A DNA stretch of 64,000 nt, from contig NZ_JAPMLV010000001.1 of NCBI RefSeq assembly GCF_026420145.1, forward strand, positions 2,108,001 to 2,172,000, read 5' to 3'. Shown here in pieces: positions 31,905 through 42,641 of the stretch. Each line of letters opens with the position of its first letter. Within the stretch, counting starts at the first letter, position 1. Origin of the DNA: Enterobacter pseudoroggenkampii. GTDB taxonomy: Bacteria > Pseudomonadota > Gammaproteobacteria > Enterobacterales > Enterobacteriaceae. The notes below the pieces were generated by a model. It was given only the letters and a program-made list of their open reading frames with translations, did no database searches and had not been told where the DNA came from. The position numbers and the translations under genes are program-made.

Positions 31905-32620
31905 TAAATGTATTAATTGTCGATGATGACGCCATGGTAGCCGACCTCAACCGTCTGTATGTCAACCGTGTTGAAGGTTTTAGCTGCTGCGGCGTCGCCT
32001 CCACGCTAAACCAGGCCGAGGCCATCATTAATAACCCCGGGCAGCCTGTCGATCTGGTGCTGCTGGATGTCTATATGCAGCAGGATAACGGTCTGGATCT
32101 GCTGCCCGTTATTCGCGCATCCGGTCGCCCAATCGATGTGATTATGATCTCGTCCGCTGCCGACGCCGCCACGATCCAGACCTCCATTCATTACGGCGTG
32201 GTGGATTATCTGATCAAGCCGTTCCAGTTCCCCCGCTTTGAAGAGGCGCTGAACGGCTGGAAGGCAAAGCACAATCTGATGGGTTCGCACCAGTATTATG
32301 AGCAGGCCGACGTCGACCGGCTGATCCACGGCGGGGCGCCGGAACTGGCCGACAGTAAAAAGCTGCCGAAGGGGTTAACGCCGCAAACGCTGCGCACGAT
32401 TTGCCAGTGGATTGACGCTCACCCGGAGACGGAGTTTTCTACCGATGACCTGGCAAACGCCGTCAATATTTCCCGCGTGTCCTGCCGTAAGTACCTGATT
32501 TGGCTCGCGCAAATCAATATTCTGTTCACCAGCATTCATTACGGCGCCACCGGCCGGCCGGTGTATCGCTACCGTCTCCAGCCGGAGCAAACCGGCCTGC
32601 TCAAGCAATACTGTCAGTAA
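31901..32620 (+). CDS. dcuR: DcuR-type response regulator
   Basis: Partner of the upstream kinase; the start overlaps its stop by 4 nt. The protein has 239 residues. The receiver domain has Asp9-Asp10, phospho-acceptor Asp in LLLDVYMQ (near 56) and Lys in YLIKPFQ. The C-terminal helix-turn-helix is FSTDDLANAVNISRVSCRKYL (near 182-202), ending LLKQYCQ as in E. coli DcuR. Likely target is the divergent fumarate-reductase/antiporter region and fumarase. Its 3' end overlaps convergent apbE by 20 nt. Confidence 0.85.
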   Translation: MINVLIVDDDAMVADLNRLYVNRVEGFSCCGVASTLNQAEAIINNPGQPVDLVLLDVYMQQDNGLDLLPVIRASGRPIDVIMISSAADAATIQTSIHYGVVDYLIKPFQFPRFEEALNGWKAKHNLMGSHQYYEQADVDRLIHGGAPELADSKKLPKGLTPQTLRTICQWIDAHPETEFSTDDLANAVNISRVSCRKYLIWLAQINILFTSIHYGATGRPVYRYRLQPEQTGLLKQYCQ

Positions 32621-33563
32621 CGCGGTAGTCGTTATCCAGCAGAGTAAAGCGGAAGTGGTGCATCGAGGAGATCACCACTTCTTTTGTTTTGGTCACAAAG
32701 ATGGCTTCAATATCGGGGCGCGCGCGCAGGACGGCACAGCCCTTCTCCACGCCCATGCCGTACATCAACGTGGTCCAGATATCACCGTCGATGGAGTCTT
32801 TCGAAATAATCGTCACGCTGTCCAGTTCGTTGTCCAGCGGATACCCGGTGCGCGGATCGAGAATGTGGTGATAGCGCCTGCCGTTTTGTTCGAAGTAGCG
32901 CTCGTACGTTCCCGACGTCACGACGGACAGGTTCTCTACGGTCATCGTGCCGATCAGCGCGTCACCGGCGAACGGTTTTTTCAGCCCCACGCCCCAGCCG
33001 CCTTCCGGCGAGCCTAACGTCTGGATGTTTCCGCCAAGGTTGATCAGCCCCAGCTCAGCCCCCTCTTTACGAAGGTAATCACGCACCCTGTCGGCGATAT
33101 AGCCTTTGGCGATGGCCCCCAGATCGATCTCCATCCCCGCCCGGGTCAGAAACACGCTGCTGCTGGCCTCATCAAGGAGAACATCCTCTGGGCGGGTCAT
33201 CGCCAGCAGCGACGCGATTTCATCGGCAGGCGGAACGCTGTCCCCCTGAAAACCAATCTTCCAGCGCTTCACCAGCGGACCGATCGCCAGATTAAAGGCG
33301 CTGTCCTTGAGCAGGCTTGCCGCTTTTGCACAGCGGATCAGCTCAAACACCGGTCGGCTGACGGTAACCGGATGCTGGCCGGCCGCGTGATTGATATCCA
33401 TCACCTGCGAGTGCGCGCGGTTAACGGTAAGCAGGTCTTCGTACTGTTTGATCAGGCGAAACACGCGGGACGCGAGGGCTTCGTCATGGGAGAAGAGCTT
33501 CAGGAGGATGGGTGAGCCCATCAGGACGGCGGAGTAGCTGTAAACGCGATGGCTATCAGGCAT
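32601..33563 (-). CDS. apbE: ApbE-family FAD:protein FMN transferase, cytoplasmic form
   Basis: Attaches FMN from FAD to a Thr or Ser of target flavoproteins. The protein has 320 residues from M-P-D-S-H-R-V-Y; a ten-codon extension starts in the REP region and is rejected. Family blocks are DLGAIAKGYIAD (147-158), NLGGNIQ (175-181) and the DPRTGYP site. There is no signal peptide or lipobox, unlike the periplasmic ApbE that serves Nqr/Rnf, so it should act in the cytoplasm. The neighbouring 926-residue flavoprotein carries an FMN-attachment motif and is the obvious target. Confidence 0.9.
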   Translation of the reverse strand: MPDSHRVYSYSAVLMGSPILLKLFSHDEALASRVFRLIKQYEDLLTVNRAHSQVMDINHAAGQHPVTVSRPVFELIRCAKAASLLKDSAFNLAIGPLVKRWKIGFQGDSVPPADEIASLLAMTRPEDVLLDEASSSVFLTRAGMEIDLGAIAKGYIADRVRDYLRKEGAELGLINLGGNIQTLGSPEGGWGVGLKKPFAGDALIGTMTVENLSVVTSGTYERYFEQNGRRYHHILDPRTGYPLDNELDSVTIISKDSIDGDIWTTLMYGMGVEKGCAVLRARPDIEAIFVTKTKEVVISSMHHFRFTLLDNDYRVTDSIA

Positions 33564-33579
33564 GGTATGAGTCCTCAGA

Positions 33580-33647
33580 TGTAGCCCCGGCAAGCACCGC
33601 GCCGCCGGGGAAAATGCCGGATAGCGCTGCGCGCATCCGGCCTACAT
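33580..33647. repeat. REP/BIME palindromic repeat pair
   Basis: Two inverted REP-like units: GTAGCCCCGGC...GCCGCCGGGG (from 33580) and TGCCGGATAGCG...CATCCGGCCTAC (33615-33645). The second is a typical enterobacterial REP. It lies in the 94-bp gap between the fumarate reductase gene and apbE and may stabilise the upstream mRNA or reduce apbE expression. Confidence 0.75.
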
Positions 33648-33657
33648 AGCAGGTGCC

Positions 33658-36438
33658 TTACCTCTTTTTCGAACGCAGAGCCGCCTGATGTCCTGCAAGG
33701 GTACCAAAAATAATGATATCTGCCACCGCGTTACCGCCGATACGGTTGCCGCCGTGGATCCCGCCGACCACTTCACCGGCCGCAAACGCCCCTGGCAGCA
33801 CGTTGTGGTTGCTGTCCAGCACGCAGGTTTCGGTGTTGATGGTCACGCCGCCCATGGTGTGGTGCACGCCCGGCGCAATCTGAATGGCGTAGAACGGCCC
33901 TTCGTTGATCGGTGCACGCAGTGCGGTGGTACGACCAAAATCGTCATCGTGCTGTTTCTCAACGAAACCGTTGTAACGTTCCAGGGTCGCGAGGAAAGCG
34001 TGGTAATCCATGCCGAGCGCTTCTGCCAGGGCTTTAGGCGAGCTGGCGCTGGTCACGAAGCCTTTGGCAATGTACTCATCCGCGGCTTTGTTTTTGGCGC
34101 GTACGTGCTCGTCAAAGACGATGTAAGCGTATTTCTCCGGCAGCGCGATGATTGATGCCGAGACTTTATCGCGGGTCGACATTTCGTTGTAGAAGCGCTC
34201 CCCTTTCTGATTGACCAGAATCGCCCCGCCGCCGCGGATGGATTCGGAAATCAGGTACGAGGTTTTCTGCTCGACGGTTGGGTGAATTTGGATTTCGCCC
34301 ATATCCACAGTGCCCGCCCCGATGCGTTCCAGCAGCGCGATGCCGCCGCCGGTAGCCCCTTTGTGGTTGGTGGTGACGAACCCTTCCAGATCCGGACGGT
34401 ATTTCACAACCATCTGGCTGTTGGCGCTGAAGCCGCCGGTTGCCACAATCACGCTTTTCGCTGCCACGGTGACGGTTTCGTTCTCTTCAGTGGTCAGACG
34501 TACGCCGGTCACTTCGCCGTTCTCGAAGAGAATGTCGCTGACGGAAGTATCCAGCATCACCTCGATGTTGCGTTTGTTGACGTTACGCACCAGGCCGCTA
34601 ATCAGGTAACCGCCCACCGCAGAACCGTCTTTTGGACGGTGAGTACGGTCGATGCTCATCCCGCCGGTGGTAGTGATGTCGTTCAGCATAATGCCGCGGG
34701 TTGCCAGCCACTCAATTGCCTGTGGCGCGTTCTCGACAAAGCGGCGCAGCAGTTCCGGGTTGTTCTTGTTGCCGCCGCCTTTCAGGCTTTCCTGGTAGAA
34801 CAGCTCTTTGCTGTCCTGAATGCCCTTCACGCGCTGGAAGCGGGTTTCGGCGGCATTCATACCGGCAGAGGCTTTAATGGTGTTCCCGCCGATGGTTGGC
34901 ATTTTCTCGACAATCAGCACGCTCGCGCCTTCGTCGTGCGCCTGAATCGCCGCCGCCAGACCGGCGCCGCCGCTGCCGACAACCACCACATCCACGCTGC
35001 GGGTTTCATTCGGGTCAACGCCCTCTTCCGCTGCCAGCGCCTTGCTGGACTTCAGCATCGCTTTAGAGACCGCTTTCTTCACCGCTTCACTCTGGCTGGT
35101 TGCACCGGTGATGGCATCCACGTGCGGGGTATTAGCGTCCAGAATGCGGGTACGGATCTCTTCAAAGCTGGTCACAAACTCAACGTCTTCACTCGGGCCA
35201 GAGGCCAGCTCGATGTCCGCAATACGGTCGGTTTCCAGGCTGACGTTAATCACCAGTTCGTTAGCGTCATCCTGCACTTTCTCAGCAAAGGTACCCGGTT
35301 TGAATTTGGATTCGCCCATGCTCATGTCGCGGATCATCGCTTCTACCAGCGAGAAGCGCCACAGCGGTTCAGGAATGTTCAGCGCCTCGCGTTTGGTGCT
35401 GTCCATAAACAGCTCAAGGCTTTCGCCAGCCGCGATGCGGTCTGTCCAGTCCGGATAAGCGATGGTGGCGCGGCCCACGGCAATCAGGTCGTAACCGTGG
35501 TCAAGCGCTTCATTCACGTCTGAAGCATTCACCACGCCGCCCACGCCCATGACCGGAACCTGCGCCAGCGTTTCAGAACGCATCGCGCAGTATTTTTCGA
35601 TAAGCGGCGTCGGGTCCTGGGTGTCGACAATGGAAGGACGCAGGGTCGCGCCGACGGAGAAGTGCAGGTAGTCCACGCCGCGTGCCGCCAGCTTTTCCAG
35701 CAGGTACATGGTGTCGTCAAAGCGGATGCCCGGGATTTCCATCTCTTCAGGGGAGAAGCGGTAGCCAATAATAAACGCGTCGTCCGCGTACTGGCGCACC
35801 ATCTTATGGGTGATATCCAGCACCGCCAGCGGGAACTTCGCGCGGTTATCGCGGCTGCCGCCCCACTCGTCATCGCGCTGGTTTGAATTCGGTGAGTAAA
35901 ACTGCTGAATCAGATAGGTATTCGCCCCGTGGATTTCCACGCCGTCGAAACCGGCCTGGATGGCGCGGCGCACGGCCTCACCAAACTTGCCGATCATGCC
36001 TTCCACTTCTTCAGCGGTCAGAGCTACTGGCGTTGCGGCACCTTCACGCGGCGCAGCTACGGCGCTCGGGCCAACCGGGGTACGGCCACCAATCAGTTTC
36101 GGGTCAACCATGCGGCCGCCGTGGTAGATCTGCAGCAGCGCCTTAGAGCCTTTGGACTTAATGGCCTCTGCGATTTTCGCCAGCCCGGCAATTTTCTCGT
36201 CATTATCAATACCGATTGCGCCCGGGAAGGCAAGGCCGAGATCGTCGACGAAGCAGCACTCCACAATGATGGTGCCGATACTGCCGGAACGGGCACGATA
36301 GTACTCCACCAGTTCACTGGTAACGGTGCCGTCGTAATAGCCGGTACAGGTGGTCATAGGGGCCATTAACAAACGGTTTTTCAGTTCAGTACCATTCGGT
36401 AATGTGAAGGGGCTAAGAATGCGTTCGTTAGTGCTCAT
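33658..36438 (-). CDS. Three-domain flavoprotein, probable soluble NADH:fumarate oxidoreductase
   Basis: The protein has 926 residues and no signal peptide. Residues 1-370 are an OYE-like NADH:flavin oxidoreductase (MAPMTT, HGANTYLIQQFYSP, NQRDDEWGGSRDNR). Residues about 385-460 are an FMN_bind domain with the flavinylation motif DAITGAT (441-447, FMN on Thr447). Residues 480-926 are a fumarate-reductase FAD domain with GSGGAG (488-493), HPT (719-721), TRDK (Arg756), HHTMGG (859-864) and RIGGNA (899-904), matching the substrate residues of Shewanella flavocytochrome c3. A fused enzyme of this kind is described in Klebsiella as a cytoplasmic NADH:fumarate oxidoreductase. Electrons would pass NADH, FMN, covalent FMN, FAD, fumarate. 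Acrylate-type substrates are an alternative. Confidence 0.85.
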   Translation of the reverse strand: MSTNERILSPFTLPNGTELKNRLLMAPMTTCTGYYDGTVTSELVEYYRARSGSIGTIIVECCFVDDLGLAFPGAIGIDNDEKIAGLAKIAEAIKSKGSKALLQIYHGGRMVDPKLIGGRTPVGPSAVAAPREGAATPVALTAEEVEGMIGKFGEAVRRAIQAGFDGVEIHGANTYLIQQFYSPNSNQRDDEWGGSRDNRAKFPLAVLDITHKMVRQYADDAFIIGYRFSPEEMEIPGIRFDDTMYLLEKLAARGVDYLHFSVGATLRPSIVDTQDPTPLIEKYCAMRSETLAQVPVMGVGGVVNASDVNEALDHGYDLIAVGRATIAYPDWTDRIAAGESLELFMDSTKREALNIPEPLWRFSLVEAMIRDMSMGESKFKPGTFAEKVQDDANELVINVSLETDRIADIELASGPSEDVEFVTSFEEIRTRILDANTPHVDAITGATSQSEAVKKAVSKAMLKSSKALAAEEGVDPNETRSVDVVVVGSGGAGLAAAIQAHDEGASVLIVEKMPTIGGNTIKASAGMNAAETRFQRVKGIQDSKELFYQESLKGGGNKNNPELLRRFVENAPQAIEWLATRGIMLNDITTTGGMSIDRTHRPKDGSAVGGYLISGLVRNVNKRNIEVMLDTSVSDILFENGEVTGVRLTTEENETVTVAAKSVIVATGGFSANSQMVVKYRPDLEGFVTTNHKGATGGGIALLERIGAGTVDMGEIQIHPTVEQKTSYLISESIRGGGAILVNQKGERFYNEMSTRDKVSASIIALPEKYAYIVFDEHVRAKNKAADEYIAKGFVTSASSPKALAEALGMDYHAFLATLERYNGFVEKQHDDDFGRTTALRAPINEGPFYAIQIAPGVHHTMGGVTINTETCVLDSNHNVLPGAFAAGEVVGGIHGGNRIGGNAVADIIIFGTLAGHQAALRSKKR

Positions 36439-37047
36439 AATAGAAACTCCAAACTTTAAAAATTAAGAATTCGTTATCGGATTGGTTTTTTAGTTCGTCG
36501 TTATTTGCCGATGTCATGATATTAATATAATGATTTTTTTAGTTTCTAAAGTTATTACGTTAGTTAAAAAACTATTTAATCCCTGCAATAACACAAATAA
36601 CACATTGGTGTTAGCGGATGTAATTCAGTCATTCACAATAATTTAAAATTCGTTAAATAATCAATGGTAAAACCATTTCACCGAAACACATTAAAATCAT
36701 TTAAAATCAATACAATAGAAAATAACAAAAGGTAAAAATGTTACAAGAATGATAAAATTTACTCATAAAATACGCAATACCCACATACGCCTGAGTGGTT
36801 ATTAATAAAAGCATAAAAATAACGCTGCAATTCTGTTTTTTTGATCCCGATCAATAGTTATGGCATCCAAAAGCGCAATATAAAAACATCATCATTTTTT
36901 AATTTAGCGCCTCAATAAAAGCGTTAAATTGCTATTACTGAAAATACAAAACAGCATCTTTAATAACTAAAAAAAGCAAAGAAACTTAAGAAAGTGATTT
37001 TGTTTTTTCAGTACGACCGAATCTTTGACAACTTAAGACGTGAAACT
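36439..37047. other. AT-rich divergent regulatory region
   Basis: About 609 bp without a gene between the divergent flavoprotein and antiporter genes, rich in A+T. It contains a perfect FNR box (listed separately) and a TATAAA -10-like element. Small open frames lack ribosome sites. DcuR sites are expected here but have no consensus strong enough to call by eye. Confidence 0.6.
36841..36854. promoter_or_regulatory. FNR box
   Basis: TTGAT-CCCG-ATCAA is an exact match to the FNR consensus TTGAT-N4-ATCAA. A -10-like TATAAA lies at 36879-36884 on the plus strand, which would place the box centre near -43, close to the class II activator position (-41.5) for the antiporter gene. Perfect symmetry means it could also serve the divergent flavoprotein gene from a distance. 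Confidence 0.8.
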
Positions 37048-38556
37048 ATGAATACAAAAACTGCTGTAACGCCCCCTGTGGCGAACCAGGCATCAAATGG
37101 AAACGCAAAACGATTGCTGATGATGGCGTTACCCATCATCGTCGCCGTACTGCTGCTGTTTGTTCCGGTACCGGAAGGACTGCCTCCTTACGCATGGCAC
37201 TACTTCGCCATCTTCGTCGGCGTGATCGTCGGTCTGATCTTCGAACCGCTGCCGGGCGCGGTGATCGGTCTGACCGGCGTGGTCGCCATTGCCCTGTGCA
37301 GCCAGTGGGTGCTGTTCAGCCCTGAGCAGCTGGCTGATCCGAAATTCAAGCTGGCAGGCGCCTCCTTTAAGTGGGCGGTGAGCGGGTTTGGTAACTCGAC
37401 CGTCTGGCTGATTTTCGGTGCCTTCATGTTCGCCGCAGGCTATGACAAAACCCGCTTCGGCCGCCGTCTGGCGCTGATTCTGGTGAAATACCTTGGCCGT
37501 CGCAGCCTGACGCTCGGTTACGCGATTACGTTTGCTGACCTGCTGCTGGCACCGTTCACCCCATCCAACACCGCGCGCAGCGGCGGGACCATCTACCCGA
37601 TTATCGCTAACCTGCCGCCGCTGTACGGTTCAAAACCGAACGACCCAAGCGCGCGTAAGATTGGTTCTTACCTGATGTGGGTGGCGATCACCGCGGCCTG
37701 TATCACCAGTTCAATGTTCCTCTCCGCCCTCGCGCCAAACCTGCTGGCTCTGGCACTGGTGAAAAGTACGGTTGGTATCGACATCTCCTGGGGCACCTGG
37801 TTCCTCGCCTTCCTGCCGCTGGGTATCCTGCTGATTCTGGCCATGCCGCTGCTGGCCTACTGGTTCTACCCACCAGAAGTGAAGGTGAACAACGAAGTGC
37901 CGCTGTGGGCGACCCGTGAGCTGGAAAAACTGGGCAAACTGTCCCGCAATGAAATCCTGCTGTTGGTGTTCGTGTGCTGCGCGCTGCTGATGTGGATCTT
38001 CGCCGCTGCGTGGATTGAACCCGCTATGGCTGCCCTGCTCATCGTGGGCCTGATGCTGTGGACCGGCGTGCTGGAGTGGAACGATATCACCGGTAACAAA
38101 GCCGCATGGAACACCTTCGTCTGGTTCGCGACCCTGGTTGCGCTGGCGGATGGCCTCTCCTCTACCGGCTTTATCAGCTGGTTAGGCAAAGAAGGCGGTC
38201 TGTTGATGAGCGGTATCTCTCCGGGCGTGGCGACCATCGTCCTGCTGCTGGCGTTCTACCTGCTGCACTACCTGTTTGCCAGCACCACCGCGCACACCAC
38301 GGCGCTGCTGCCAGCGATGCTGACCATCGCCTCCACCATTCCGGGTATGAATATGGAAGTGTTTGTCCTGCTGATGGTCACCTCGCTGGGCGTGATGGGG
38401 ATCATCACCCCGTACGGTACTGGCCCAAGCCCGATTTACTATGGTAGCGGCTACCTGCCAACCAAAGACTACTGGCGCCTCGGCACCATCTTCGGTGCCA
38501 TCTTCCTGGCGGCCCTGCTGCTGATTGGTTATCCGTGGATGTCCATGATGTTCTGA
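37048..38556 (+). CDS. DASS-family dicarboxylate antiporter (TtdT/CitT type)
   Basis: Inner-membrane divalent anion carrier. The protein has 502 residues from M-N-T-K-T-A-V; 18 upstream codons in frame lack a ribosome site. About 12 hydrophobic segments; the two conserved substrate-loop motifs are seen as LAPFTPSNTARSGGTIYPI (near 175-193) and ITPYGTGPSPIYYGSGYLPT (near 452-471). E. coli TtdT (tartrate/succinate) and CitT (citrate/succinate) are 487 residues and share these blocks. Together with the fumarase and fumarate reductase, exchange of external tartrate, malate or fumarate for succinate is the likely job. Confidence 0.87.
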   Translation: MNTKTAVTPPVANQASNGNAKRLLMMALPIIVAVLLLFVPVPEGLPPYAWHYFAIFVGVIVGLIFEPLPGAVIGLTGVVAIALCSQWVLFSPEQLADPKFKLAGASFKWAVSGFGNSTVWLIFGAFMFAAGYDKTRFGRRLALILVKYLGRRSLTLGYAITFADLLLAPFTPSNTARSGGTIYPIIANLPPLYGSKPNDPSARKIGSYLMWVAITAACITSSMFLSALAPNLLALALVKSTVGIDISWGTWFLAFLPLGILLILAMPLLAYWFYPPEVKVNNEVPLWATRELEKLGKLSRNEILLLVFVCCALLMWIFAAAWIEPAMAALLIVGLMLWTGVLEWNDITGNKAAWNTFVWFATLVALADGLSSTGFISWLGKEGGLLMSGISPGVATIVLLLAFYLLHYLFASTTAHTTALLPAMLTIASTIPGMNMEVFVLLMVTSLGVMGIITPYGTGPSPIYYGSGYLPTKDYWRLGTIFGAIFLAALLLIGYPWMSMMF

Positions 38557-38562
38557 TTCCTG

Positions 38563-38593
38563 ACCGCCGGACTTCTCCTCCGGCGGTTTTATT
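38563..38593 (+). terminator. hairpin between antiporter and fumarase genes
   Basis: ACCGCCGGA (38563-38571) and TCCGGCGGT (38579-38587) form a 9-bp stem followed by TTTATTTTT. It resembles a terminator or attenuator with partial readthrough into the fumarase gene 25 nt further on. Confidence 0.65.
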
Positions 38594-38611
38594 TTTGTGG
38601 AGCAATACGCT

Positions 38612-40261
<1,650 letters not shown>

Positions 40262-40270
40262 GTAAGAGAT

Positions 40271-40295
40271 GCCGGGCGGCGCAACGCTGCCCGGC
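40271..40295. repeat. REP-like palindrome after fumB
   Basis: GCCGGGC (40271-40277) and GCCCGGC (40289-40295) with a GCGGCGCAACGCT centre. Resembles a REP unit; no T-run follows. The rest of the 281-bp gap to the next gene (40296-40542) shows nothing else that could be identified and presumably holds the promoter of the MFS gene. Confidence 0.55.
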
Positions 40296-40542
40296 GGTAA
40301 CTGGTTACTCTGCGTCTGCGTTATGTCACAAAACCGAGATATCAGCCACTTAGCCACATTAGGTGAATAAAAAATCAATTAGTTGTTAAGTTATTGTTGC
40401 CATTAATTGTATTTGTCCGGCGAATAATATTCATGCACGAAATGCATCAGCCGATGCGGCATTTGCGCTTATCTATTTCCTCATCCTGATCCAGTTTTCA
40501 GAAACAGACGCGTAAAACGTCAACAATAAACTGGAGATAACC

Positions 40543-41856
40543 ATGTTTTCCTCAACCTCACCTGCAACCGTACGTTCGAAGGCGGGCGCGATACTTCGCG
40601 TGACGTCCGGCAACTTTCTTGAGCAGTTCGATTTCTTTCTGTTCGGCTTCTATGCCACCTACATCGCCCACACGTTCTTCCCGGCGAGCAGTGAATTTGC
40701 GTCGCTGATGATGACCTTCGCCGTCTTCGGCGCGGGATTTTTAATGCGTCCGATCGGTGCAATCGTGCTTGGCGCGTATATCGACAAGGTGGGGCGCAGA
40801 AAGGGGCTGATTGTCACGCTGTCCATCATGGCGGCGGGGACATTCCTGATTGTGCTTATCCCCTCTTATCAAAGCATCGGCCTGTGGGCGCCGCTGCTGG
40901 TGCTGACGGGGCGTCTGCTGCAGGGCTTTTCCGCCGGTGCCGAGCTTGGAGGCGTCTCAGTCTATCTGGCTGAAATCGCCACGCCGGGCCGCAAAGGGTT
41001 TTACACCAGCTGGCAGTCCGGTAGCCAGCAGGTCGCCATTATGGTCGCCGCGGCGATGGGCTTTGCCCTGAATGCCCTGATGGAGGAGAGTGCTATTCGC
41101 GAATGGGGCTGGCGCATCCCGTTCCTGTTCGGCTGTTTAATTGTGCCGTTTATCTTCTTCCTGCGCCGCAAGCTGGAAGAGACGGAAGAGTTCAGCGCGC
41201 GCCGCCATCATCTGGAGATGCGTCAGGTCTTTAAAACGCTGCTTGGCAACTGGCAGGTGGTGGTCGCGGGCATGCTGATGGTGGCGATGACCACCACCGC
41301 GTTCTATCTGATCACCGTCTACGCACCCACCTTTGGCAAAAAGGTGCTGATGCTGAGCGCCTCGGACAGCCTGCTGGTCACGCTGCTGGTGGCAATCTCT
41401 AACTTCATCTGGCTGCCGGTGGGCGGTGCCCTGTCGGACCGTTTCGGGCGCAAGCCGGTGCTGATTGCCATGACCCTGCTGGCGCTGGCGACCAGCTACC
41501 CGGCCCTGACGCTGCTGGCGAGCGCACCCAGCTTCTCGATGATGCTGAGCGTGCTGCTGTGGCTCTCCTTCCTCTACGGCCTCTATAACGGCGCAATGAT
41601 CCCGGCTCTGACGGAAATTATGCCGGCTGAAGTGCGCGTGGCGGGCTTCTCGCTGGCTTACAGCCTGGCAACGGCGGTCTTTGGCGGCTTTACCCCGGTC
41701 ATGTCCACCGCGCTGATTGAATACACCGGTGACAAAGCCTCGCCGGGCTACTGGATGAGCTTCGCTGCGGTATGTGCCCTGCTGGCAACGCTCTACCTCT
41801 ACCGCCGCCGCGCGGTATCGCTGCAAAACACCGTCAAGTCAGAGGGGGCAGTATGA
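40543..41856 (+). CDS. MFS tricarboxylate:H+ symporter (CitA/TcuC type)
   Basis: Twelve-helix MFS transporter. The protein has 437 residues. The opening [34 protein letters not shown] block, [12 protein letters not shown] loop 2-3 motif, and [30 protein letters not shown] are shared with citrate carrier CitA and tricarballylate carrier TcuC. No tcuAB genes are present, so substrate choice between citrate, tricarballylate and a relative is open. Its stop overlaps the start of a periplasmic binding protein (ATGA). Confidence 0.85.
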   Translation: MFSSTSPATVRSKAGAILRVTSGNFLEQFDFFLFGFYATYIAHTFFPASSEFASLMMTFAVFGAGFLMRPIGAIVLGAYIDKVGRRKGLIVTLSIMAAGTFLIVLIPSYQSIGLWAPLLVLTGRLLQGFSAGAELGGVSVYLAEIATPGRKGFYTSWQSGSQQVAIMVAAAMGFALNALMEESAIREWGWRIPFLFGCLIVPFIFFLRRKLEETEEFSARRHHLEMRQVFKTLLGNWQVVVAGMLMVAMTTTAFYLITVYAPTFGKKVLMLSASDSLLVTLLVAISNFIWLPVGGALSDRFGRKPVLIAMTLLALATSYPALTLLASAPSFSMMLSVLLWLSFLYGLYNGAMIPALTEIMPAEVRVAGFSLAYSLATAVFGGFTPVMSTALIEYTGDKASPGYWMSFAAVCALLATLYLYRRRAVSLQNTVKSEGAV

Positions 41857-42641
41857 AACGCACTTATCGCTATACCGCCAGCGCGCTGGCGCTGACGTTC
41901 CTGAGCGTCAATGCCTTTGCCCAAGACGTGAAGGTGATGATCTCAGGCGGTTTTAAAGCCGCCCTTGAAAAGCTGGCCCCGGAATATGAACACCGGACCG
42001 GGGATAAAATCGTGATCATCCCCGGCCCCTCAATGGGCAATACGCCGCAGGCGATCCCAAACCGACTGGCGCGCGGCGAGAAGGCCGACGTGGTGATTAT
42101 GGTGGGCGATGCGCTGGAGAAGCTCGAAAAAGCCGGCCAGACCCAGCCGGGTTCGCGAACGGAACTCGCGGATTCTCCCGTTGGCATGGTGGTAAAAAAA
42201 GGAGCGAAAGTACCGGATATCAGCAGCGACGCGAAACTGCGTGAAACGCTGCTGCAGGCCAGCTCCATCGCCTACTCTGACAGCGCCAGCGGCAGGTACG
42301 TCAGCCAGGCATTATTCAAAAAGTTGGGAATAGAAAAAGAGGTGGCGGGTAAAGCGACAAAGGTCGAGCGTATTCCGGTCGCCTCAGAAGTGGCGAAAGG
42401 AAAATACGCCGTGGGCTTCCAGCAGGTCAGCGAGCTGCTGCCGGTTCAGGGCGTCACCTTTATCGGCAAAATCCCTGATAGTCTGCAATACATCACGCGC
42501 TTCGCGGGCGCGGTTACCCGCCATGCAGAACATCCCGAGGAGGGGAAAGCGCTGTTGACCTATCTTGCCTCACCGCCCTCAAGGGCCGTCATCACGGAGA
42601 CGGGGATGATCCCCGTTACGTCCGGCGATACTGCTCGGTGA
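41853..42641 (+). CDS. ModA-like periplasmic substrate-binding protein
   Basis: The protein has 262 residues from the ATG overlapping the MFS stop. Signal peptide of about 23 residues (ending [15 protein letters not shown]), then a type II solute-binding fold as in ModA (SBP_bac_11). There are no ABC permease or ATPase genes nearby. Translational coupling to an MFS symporter suggests a joint role in tri- or dicarboxylate uptake, but this is inference. The 3' end overlaps the convergent LysR gene by 26 nt. Confidence 0.8.
   Translation: MKRTYRYTASALALTFLSVNAFAQDVKVMISGGFKAALEKLAPEYEHRTGDKIVIIPGPSMGNTPQAIPNRLARGEKADVVIMVGDALEKLEKAGQTQPGSRTELADSPVGMVVKKGAKVPDISSDAKLRETLLQASSIAYSDSASGRYVSQALFKKLGIEKEVAGKATKVERIPVASEVAKGKYAVGFQQVSELLPVQGVTFIGKIPDSLQYITRFAGAVTRHAEHPEEGKALLTYLASPPSRAVITETGMIPVTSGDTAR

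Noticed and set aside
34282..35523. 413-codon open frame on the plus strand
   Set aside because: It is antisense to the flavoprotein gene, His/Val/Phe-rich with no family resemblance, and results from high-GC codon bias.
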